From Vicia villosa (taxonomy: Eukaryota > Streptophyta > Magnoliopsida > Fabales > Fabaceae), in assembly GCF_029867415.1 (NCBI RefSeq), contig NC_081183.1, positions 113,125,061-113,189,060 of the forward strand: DNA of 64,000 nt. Direction: 5' to 3'. Both the position numbers and the translations under genes were made by a program. Numbering within the stretch: position 1 is the stretch's first letter; each line of letters opens with the position of its first letter. The notes under the pieces are model-generated. The model had not been told where the DNA came from, did not search any database, and worked only from the letters and a program-made list of their open reading frames with translations. This document shows, in pieces, positions 56,250 to 64,000 of the stretch.

Positions 56250-56737
56250 TTTACTTTTTATGTAGATTCTTAATCGTAAAACATTTCAGATTTTAAAGTC
56301 GTCTAGTAAAAAAATCTTCCAGCTTGAGCGGTACTTTTGTATCACGTAAAACCTCACATGTCATCCATTTCAGCCACCCTGCTTGAATTCGATGACTTAC
56401 ACCCCTTTATATTTATCCATCATTTTGTATTACATACCAAACATATTTAAAATGTGTGACTTGTGGGAGCATATGGACTCCAACTCCTATTTCTAGTTAA
56501 AAATGTTTCTCCTTTGACTGAACTTATATTCCATATACCCTGTCTTACTTCTCCTTATGTGAAAGTCATGTGTTTCTAAAGAACTTCTCCAAGTCTTCAC
56601 TCTCATTTAAATCTTCATTCGAATCTCCAAGAAGAACTATAGCATATGCATAAAGCATACATCTTGATGCTAGTTCTTAGATGTGTTATGTGAATACATC
56701 TAAAATTAAAGTAAAAAGGTAGAGGTTTAGGGTTAAA
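56250..56737 (-). pseudogene. LINE-type reverse transcriptase relic, middle part
   Basis: Minus-strand translation reads LTLNLYLFTLILDVFT, ELASRCMLYAYAIVLLGDSN, EDLNE, then in the next stretch IGVGVHMLPQVTHFKYVWYV, IQNDG and HRIQAGWLKWMTCEVLRDTK, VPLKLEDFF. This follows the plant LINE RT pattern RCMLFADDIVLLGES...RIQAGWLKW. The catalytic ADD is replaced by AYA, and several stops and shifts are present. It joins the pieces at 28960-29334 (across the CACTA) and 59976-60240 (across the solo LTR). Confidence 0.85.
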
Positions 56738-59700
56738 TGTAACACCCCAACTTTAGTTATCTAACTTTAATTGAATTTATATTAGTTTATTTTATTTTAT
56801 TTTATTAGATATTAGAAATATTAAAAAAATTAGATATATTTTTGATCTGGGAGAAAATAGAATTTATTTAAAAATAGAAAGAAATAGGTATTTTGAGTAA
56901 AGAGCTAAGGGTGTTGTGAGATTTAATAAGAATAATAGAATTATTATTTTAATTGAGATAATGGAGTTATTAGGATAATTAGATAATTATTATTTTAATT
57001 AATTTAGAGTATTATTTGAATTAAAAATAAATAATAGAAATAGAGGTTTAGTGAAGGTGTGAGAAGAGTTGAGGGGTGAGAGGAGTAATTGGGATATTAG
57101 GTTAAATAAATAGATAATATGAGGAGTAGAGTTATCATATCGTGAAATTGAGAAAAGTTGGAAAAAGATGAAAAGAGGCAGGACTTAGGAAGGAAGAAAA
57201 TGGTAGATCCCAAGAGGCCAAAAGTTAATCGAACTGCAATTTAAAAGTGAGGAAAGGAACTCTTTACATATTGGGTGTTTACGTAGTCATATAACGAAGG
57301 ATTCTTACCCTCTTATCTTCTTATTCTCCTTTTGTGTTTGTGATTGTTATGTTTGTGGCCAAAAAGGGTTTGGACAAAACCCTTTGAAGCATCTATTGAT
57401 AGGTTTTCCTTATTCTCATGAATATGTTGTTAAATTGTATAATTATTGTTATTTGGATCTTTGTCGATGAATTATTGTTGTTTGATAATTTGTGGTTGTG
57501 CTCATGTGGATAGTTTTTAATAATTGGATTATGGTATAATTGTCTTGGTTGTTGAATTGCTTAGCTAATTTAAGTTATTTTCTTATCATGTCAGAGTTGT
57601 TAATAGAGTTGTTAGAATTGTTATAGAGTGGTCAAAGTTGTGTATGGAGTTGTTTAAAAGTCATATTTTTATTTGTTTTGAGTAACTCTGACATGCTTAA
57701 AGTTTTCATAATTGTTTGTTTAGAGTTAAATCTTATGAGCATTAGAGTTAGAGTCGAAGATTTTGACTCTTTAGAGTTTTTTTTGTTATACTATTAGCTG
57801 AGTAAGAATGTCTGCCAAAAGAATTAATTTTAAGTTGTTGAAAATTTGTAGAGTAAGACTTTATAAGTTATCAAAGTTAAAATTAAGTAACTCTAACATG
57901 TTTAGATTTGTGTTTATAAGGTGAGAGTAATTGATAAATTATATTGTTGCCTTATGATAAGGTGAGAGTTGAATATGTGATGTTTGAGTCATATTTATGT
58001 TTATCGGTGTTATTGCGGTGGTGAGAACTCAAATAGGCAAAATAGGGGAGTTTTGGATATGTTTAATTGAGAGAATAACTTAGAAAATCGCAAGTAGACA
58101 TAGAAGAGGATTGACTGTTTATTTCATGCATAACTTAAGTTATGTAAGTTGGTTTGAGTGTCGTCAGTTGAGTTAGAAAGTTGACGCAATAATATTTCTT
58201 TGAAAGTGGGAAAATCGGGCCTAGGGGCGCTACAGCAGTGTCAGTTATCTAGTTTTTATACCAGGGGAGTAGTCAATTTTAGCCATGTGTTGGTCATTTT
58301 ATTTCACGCGTAAATTGAGATTTGAAAGTTCGTTTGAGGTGAGGTCAGCTGCTTAGAAAGAGGGTTTAATGATATTTTAGACTATAGAGTTTCATAATTT
58401 TATCATAAGTCTATAATTTTTTGTGCTATTTTGAAGTCAAACATTCTGTTTTAGAGTTTATGCACAAATATTATGATATGATTGAACTGAAATGAATAAC
58501 CAAAGTTAGAATATTTCGATCTAAATGTAATCAATTGCATTTGAAAGAGGGTTTAAAGAATTTTTAAATTGGAAACTTCATAGTTTTATCATAGGTCTAT
58601 AATATTTGGTGCTATTTTGAAGTGAGACGATTTTAGAGTTATGTTCGGAGTTTTGGAAAACTCTTTATCAATTTAAGGAATTAAATATATTTATATATAA
58701 CTTTGATTTGAGTTAGTTGATATATTTTAAAGTTGATTTAAATTAAGAGAGTTGAGTTTGATATGTTTAGAGTTGGATTTGAAGATATTTGTTATTTTAG
58801 AGTTGAATTAGAGTTATGCATAGTTAAAAGAGTTGAAGTTTGAGTTATTTAATATATTAGAGTTATGTTTGATAATCAAATGAGTAGAAAATGATTTACG
58901 TTAATGTGTTTGGAGTGTTATGTGAATCAATAATATTAAAATTGAGTAACTCTAACATGTTTATAGTTGTGTTGATATGATTGTGAGTAATTATTTTATT
59001 ACCCTCTTGATGGACAGACATGAGTAATAATATATTTTTATTCTATTGATGGATATTTGTGGATACTTATATGATTATTTAAGTTGTAATTATAAAATAT
59101 GTTGAGTTGAATTATTCAGAGAGGTATTATAGAGCTGCCCTTATATTAGCAAAATTGTGGGTTTAGAGAAAAACCTTATTAAGTATGAGATACATGCATT
59201 CTTTGTTGTGGAGTATGAAATGAGATGTTAATTTTTGTTTGAATATGAGTTGTGAATTTTATTTTTATGATTTATGCATTGATGTATATCGGAGTTGGTA
59301 AACAAGGTCACAGTTTAGAGAGGAACCAATGACGATCTCATTTTCAAAGAGGAACACGGGTCAAAGAGGAATCAGAGACATGGATAATTCAGTAACATAA
59401 ATATGACATCCAAAAACTTGATACCACATGCATCTTGGAGGAGAAGTACATTGCCTTATTCATTTGCATTGTGATTGTTGTTGTTGTTGTAAATTACTGT
59501 GTGAGAATGATAATTGATGCTATTGTTATTTGAAAATTATCCTAGTTATTTTATACGCTGATAAAATATGTGAAGTTATTCTCACCCCCTATTTGCTTGT
59601 TTGTGGTGTTTTGTGCCCTCATGGAGTACATATAATCAAGTAGATTAGTAGTTATTGTTGAGGTAGGAGATGGCGTTGAGGCCTCTTCACTTATTTACTT

Positions 59701-59975
59701 TTTTTGCGTTATATAGTTATTGGTGGTGCTCTGATATGTAACATTGGGATTGCGTCATTTTTATTTATTGTCATGATGTCGTTGTTTTGGATTATTTATT
59801 TAATCAAATATTTCATTTCATCGAGACAATTTTAAAATATTTTTGAAGTTGAGTTTTGTTGTTGTTTTTTATTTTATTTTAAAAGAGTATGTTTGTTAAG
59901 CATGTGTAACACATGTTTTGGAGAAAAAATTGTTTATCTTTTATAAAAATGGTTTTGGGGTTTTAGGGTGTTACA
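56738..59975. mobile_element. Solo LTR (3238 bp), gypsy-like
   Basis: It begins TGTAACACCCCAACTTTAG and ends TTTTAGGGTGTTACA, perfect TG...CA with an extended inverted terminus (TGTAACACCC/GGGTGTTACA). The flanks are TTAAA (56733-56737) and TTGAA (59976-59980), a target duplication with one mismatch. The LINE relic resumes precisely on either side (LHQGS before it, LTLNLYLF after it). There is no ORF of note. Length and ends suggest a chromovirus (Tekay-like) LTR; that is from memory. Orientation is not determined. Confidence 0.85.
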
Positions 59976-60240
59976 TTGAACCTTGATGCAATTCTATTGT
60001 AATGAGAAAATCATCTATCTTTCTACTATGTGTCTCTACACTAGTCGATACTCCTTCATACATATTTTGGCTATCTTGAATGTAGTTAATCCTATTGTAA
60101 GAAGAAAATCGTCTATCTCTCTACTCTTTGTCTATGCACTAGTCGATAACCTTTCATACATATTTTGGTTAGCTCAAATGTAGCCAATCCTAACCCTTTT
60201 CTTATCTATGGATTTACACAAAATCTCTTCAGACACTATC
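59976..60240 (-). pseudogene. LINE-type reverse transcriptase relic, N-terminal part, internally duplicated
   Basis: Minus strand gives KKRVRIGYI, NQNMYERLSTSA, DDFLLTIGL and, again, QNMYEGVSTSVETHS, KIDDFLITIELHQGS in shifted frames. The plant LINE family has one IQDMYEG...TSV...DFPITIGLHQGS here, so this short segment is present twice in tandem (about 115 bp). The solo LTR follows HQGS. Confidence 0.7.
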
Positions 60241-60265
60241 ATATCTTATCATTCATTAAATAAAT

Positions 60266-60840
60266 GGTTAAATATGTTTTTGATCCCTATAAATATCTCC
60301 ACTTTCATTTTTAGTCCCTATTAAAAAATATATATTTTAATTCCTACAAAAATTTCGTGCAACCAGTTTTAGTCCTTGCTATTTTCTAAAATTTTGAAAA
60401 CTGTTTAATTACCCTTAAACTTTCAAATATTTGAATAATTTTTTCATACATGTTTAGAATACAATAAAATATTTATTTACCAAATTTTAGAATTTTTTAA
60501 ATAAGAAAAATTAAATATGAATTTTTTAAATTTCAAAAGATAATGATAAAAGTAATGAAAACCTCGACTTAGAAATCAAATTTTGAGTTTCTTTTTTTCA
60601 GAGAAATTTTTTATAACGTTCTAAAGATGTCTTCAAAATAATCATTCAAAAATACACATTGGTTTTATAACGTTCTAAACATGTCTTCAAAATAATCATT
60701 CAAAAATACACATTGGTTTAACAAGAGAGACTAAAATTACGTGCATAACAATTTTGTAGAGATAAAAATATATTATTATTTTAATAGGAACTAAAAATGA
60801 AAGTTTAAATATTTATAAGGACCAAAAATATATTTTCCCC
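60266..60840. mobile_element. Mutator-like MITE (575 bp)
   Basis: Inverted ends: GGTTAAATATGTTTTTGATC on the left and, reverse complemented, GGGGAAAATATATTTTTGGT on the right; the similarity extends over about 55 bp with roughly 80% identity. A 10-bp direct repeat TTAAATAAAT flanks it (60256-60265 and 60841-60850). No coding capacity. The target duplication length suggests a Mutator-like superfamily. Confidence 0.75.
60611..60718. repeat. 54-bp tandem duplication inside the MITE
   Basis: Two nearly identical copies starting TTATAACGTTCTAAAGATGT and TTATAACGTTCTAAACATGT. Confidence 0.85.
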
Positions 60841-60850
60841 TTAAATAAAT

Positions 60851-61650
60851 TATAGAAAACGACTTCCACTTATCCTTTATATCTTTTTTCTAAACAAAGA
60901 TTTTGCTTTCTTCTTATTTAACACACTTCAATTTAATCCATATATCTAAAAAGTAACTATATTTATTTTAAATTAATTTCATTTGAACTTTATAATTTTT
61001 TTAAAAAAATATAATGTACATGAGAAAAACAATCAAATTATTTGTTAAGGTGAGAAAAACAAGAGTAGAAATATTTTAATTGAGTGTATTTAATTTTTTT
61101 TCCCTTTTACTTATCTTAAAACTAGAATTTTCAAAATAAATGTAAAAGGTAAAAAAATAAAAAATAAAAGGGTAGCCCAAGCTGGTTAAAATCAGTAAGG
61201 TGTATTTTTTCCCAAATAATTTTACCTTAGATTTCTCACACAAAAAATATGAGTTAGTTAAGTCTCTTTGTCTTATAAAAAATAGTGGATAAAACTTAAT
61301 TTTTTGAGGAAATTAGGTAGATTAATTAATATCTCAATTAGTATGTGTTAGTAAAGTTAAATGATTGTAATACGTTCTTTGAAGAAACTACAACAATAAA
61401 ATAATAAAAGTGTTTGACGTTATTATGCTTCTCACAAACAAGATAAGCAATTTTTGACTCAATGCAAGGGTTTGATCTTTTCAATATAAACTATAGGGAA
61501 TAATAACACTTGTGACTTTAGAATATTTCATGCTTTCTTTCTTTCTTAGAATTGCAAGATATTCTTTGTAAAATTACTGTCATAGTTCATTCCATTCTTT
61601 GCAACTGAGAGCTTCGTTATATAGATCATACCATTATAAAAAATATTCAT
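60851..61650. other. AT-rich intergenic stretch without recognisable features
   Basis: Low-complexity AT sequence, no meaningful ORF and no clear repeat ends. Confidence 0.55.
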
Positions 61651-61659
61651 TTGGATTAC

Positions 61660-62800
61660 GATGTTCCTTTTGAATCGGATGCATTATGCAAAACAACATG
61701 GAGTTTGTTCAAGCTTGTTTTGGTGCAGAAGAGACACATGTGAACCCGGCGTTCCAACATGTGTGCTGTAACATCTGGTGTCTTACAACAGACAAATGTT
61801 ATTTCAGTTTTGATTCATACTTATTATATCCAAGTTTCACTCTACAAAGAAGATCTACATATTCATGATGAAATGTTAATTTGGATGTTCTGGTGCAACA
61901 TGTGGAGCTTGATATTCCAACATGTGTAGTATCACATGTGGAATTCGATATCTAGCCTTGACAACAGGCCATATAGATGTTGTTTAGTGCACAATTTCTA
62001 ATTTGGATTTATTTATATTTGTTGCAGTTAATTTAGCAATGTTTGTTTGATTTGTTTGATAGTTGGGGATGTTCAAATCACATTTAAATTTGAATTTGAA
62101 ATATAAAAAATCATATCTTCTTGTTGGAGACATTTATGGAGAATATCATATCCAATAGAATCAACAATTTTTCGGACTAAATCAAATCAAATATCCGAAG
62201 GAAAAAAGCCTATAATACATTGTTATATAAGGAGGCTCAAGTCTCATGCTTGAGACATGAATTTTGTGCGCAAAGTTTAGTATCTTTGTGCTAGGGTTTT
62301 AGGTCTTTGTAACTTGTATTCCACACTAATGTCATCATAAGAATTAGTGTTGAATCTTTGTGTACACCACTCTATATTTTATTTACTTGGCATAGTTGTC
62401 AGTTTGTCTTAGTTGATTTATAAATTCAACATTCAATAGGGTTGTTATTAAAGTTGATCACTTGGTATTAGTGATTGAGAGAAAGTGAGAGGGGTTTCCT
62501 ATTTAGGGGGAGAAGTAAATATAAAGTCATTAGGATTAGAAATATGCACCAGACATTATAGGGTTGGTGTTTATAGAAGACTAATTGTACTAATTTGATG
62601 TAGTGAATTTCCTTTCTTGGGTGAAGTGCCCTCCAGGCATAGGTGTTGTTTGCACTAAACTCAATTACCAATATCTAACGTTATTTATTTCTTTAAATTG
62701 ACTATGTGTTATTGTGCATCCGTGTGTTAAATCTGGTTTAACTTGTTAGATCCGTTATTCCAACATCGTTGTAAAGTCAGATTATTGGGTAAAGTGACGT
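61660..62800 (+). mobile_element. Possible copia (Angela/Maximus-like) LTR remnant
   Basis: Contains LTR-like pieces in a plausible order: repeated CCAACATGTG stretches, a TATA-like TTATATAAGG at 62223-62232, GGCTCAAGTCTCATGCTTGAG, GTGTACACCACTC and GTGCCCTCCAGGCATAGGTG followed by TTGTTTGCAC. The last motif reminds me of legume Angela-type LTRs. Ends and target duplication are not found. The short ORFs here are not convincing. Confidence 0.4.
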
Positions 62801-63270
62801 GTTTGTGAAAATAATCCTTGTAAAGTTGTGGCATGATAGGCTCAAGGTTTTATACTCGGTGTCCGAATTGATCTTTGTTGTTATGAATTACCCTAGGTCA
62901 GGGTATCCCATAGATCCATGACTCCTAAGAGAAAGATCGTATTTGAGGTATCCTTTTTAAACACAAGATTACAAATTTTGAGAACCATCTCCCCCAACAT
63001 AGGAAGTAAGAGCCTAAATTGAAGAAATTAGTCACAGAGCTTGGCCCTCATTAAGAATGAGGAACATTAAATAAACCACTAAACTAACATGTATGGTGGA
63101 TAATTAGAAGATTAATGGGATATTCAATCAAAATTAATTTTATTATATATTCTAAAAATGGTAGCCACACTCCGATATCCTAGATGAAAACCACTAAACT
63201 AACATGTATGTTGAAGTTGGGATATATTGTGATGAGTTGCTAAGTTGATTAATTAGTGGAATTATTAAGT
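62801..63270. other. Intergenic stretch with a short direct repeat
   Basis: CCACTAAACTAACATGTATG occurs at about 63076 and again at about 63190. Nothing else recognised. Confidence 0.5.
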
Positions 63271-64000
63271 TGATTTGTAGTAGTAATATATTAGAATAAT
63301 ATAAGATTTTGTTGGGCTTATTTCTATGGTTGTGTGTAGTATAAGTGCGGATGTGAATGTTAGGCCCAATAGGTTTAATGAAATTAGGTTAAGTTAATTA
63401 TATAAGGCTTAGGTTAATTAGAAGGGAAAAAGTCTTGGGGAATTGATCATGGGAAGTTGTAGAGAAGAGAGAAAAGAGGAGAGAAACTCATTCCCGTTTT
63501 CTTGCAGCAGTCTCACTAAATCGATGATCCTCGATTCATTAACCGTTAGATCATGCTCCAATTTTGAGGATAGATTCGCAACACCTATATCTAAATTTTG
63601 ACCCTGGGGATCTTCAAAATAAGGTCAGAGTTGTGAGATATCATCATCACACTGTAGCTTCATATTTGGGAAAATTTTCCACTTTTAATTCTGATTAGAA
63701 GAGAGAAGGTCGGAAGCTTGGCCAAAAGCTAGGTTCAATCGGCAGAATAGAGTGGTCTCCAATCCAAGGTAAGGGTGAGGTTCTAACTCTATAATGAGAA
63801 TTATGTTGGATATTATGTAGGGAATTGGGTTGTGTAGAATTATTGCCTTGTCTGTTAATGTGTTGTGGTTAATTTTGAAATTGTCTGATATCATGTTGTG
63901 GTTGTATTGATTGCATGTTACTGTGTTATAGATGTTTATGAATGGTGTGCATAATTAATCCAAACGATCATGAAATATGTCTGTTGTGAATTATTCTTTG
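63271..64000 (+). mobile_element. Possible LTR or leader fragment at the right edge
   Basis: A TATA-like TTATATAAGG (63398-63407) is followed by a purine-rich GAAGAGAGAAAAGAGGAGAG stretch and the phrase AACCGTTAGATCATGCTCC, which from memory is common in legume gypsy LTRs. The feature runs off the window and has no visible start. Confidence 0.3.

Noticed and set aside
56738..59975. A gene or long non-coding RNA in the 3.2 kb AT-rich block
   Set aside because: TG...CA ends, flanking duplication and the interrupted LINE relic show it to be a solo LTR; no ORF of note.

Overview
The window is nuclear plant DNA made almost entirely of transposable elements inserted into one another. I recognise no intact host gene. 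An Ogre-type LTR and leader, Tat-lineage gypsy and SIRE-like copia elements, a CACTA element and Mutator-like ends point to a papilionoid legume. The large-genome tribe Fabeae (pea, vetch, lentil) is my best guess, but this is inference from repeat types, not from a marker gene.

Left part (1-9407, minus strand). A 2.45 kb Ogre-like LTR (6953-9407) ends next to an arginine-tRNA-type primer binding site. A non-coding leader of almost 7 kb with at least five unrelated tandem-repeat arrays follows. The element continues off the left edge. Its LTR start cuts into a copia pseudogene.

Array (9485-19704). A chimeric segment of exactly 2555 bp is present four times head to tail. Each unit joins the 5' part of a broken copia element (LTR, gag, protease, integrase; minus strand) to the terminal inverted repeat of a Mutator-like element. 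The last unit runs into the rest of that element (19576-27876), which carries exon fragments resembling a DEAD-box helicase and LSM5. A second copia element (20602-26869, target duplication CAGGA) sits in it at an intron/exon junction. That copia is itself interrupted by a solo LTR (22259-23471, target duplication TGCAG).

Core (29335-56249). A CACTA element with a TTT target duplication holds remains of a TNP2-type transposase gene. Two retrotransposons are inserted in it. The first is a SIRE-like copia (30082-39434, target duplication AACTT) that lacks reverse transcriptase and RNase H but carries an accessory ORF with its own TATA box. The second is a very young Tat-lineage gypsy element (39733-55640, target duplication GGACG) whose LTRs differ by one substitution and one 15-bp repeat unit. 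Besides gag-pro and pol it carries two antisense genes: a single-exon gene and a five-exon plant-mobile-domain gene whose reading frame stays open through four GT-AG introns. The single-exon antisense gene and the copia accessory ORF look homologous, so two retrotransposon superfamilies here share one accessory protein family.

Right part. The CACTA element split a decayed LINE-type reverse transcriptase (minus strand). Its pieces lie at 59976-60240, 56250-56737 and 28960-29334, and a 3.2 kb solo LTR (56738-59975) split it again. A 575-bp Mutator-like MITE (60266-60840) and weak LTR-like remnants complete the window.

Order of events read from the nesting: LINE relic, then CACTA and the solo LTR, then the SIRE-like copia and the gypsy element. 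On the left: Mutator-like element and copia, tandem amplification, later copia and solo-LTR events. The Ogre insertion cuts the copia remnant at the left edge of the array.
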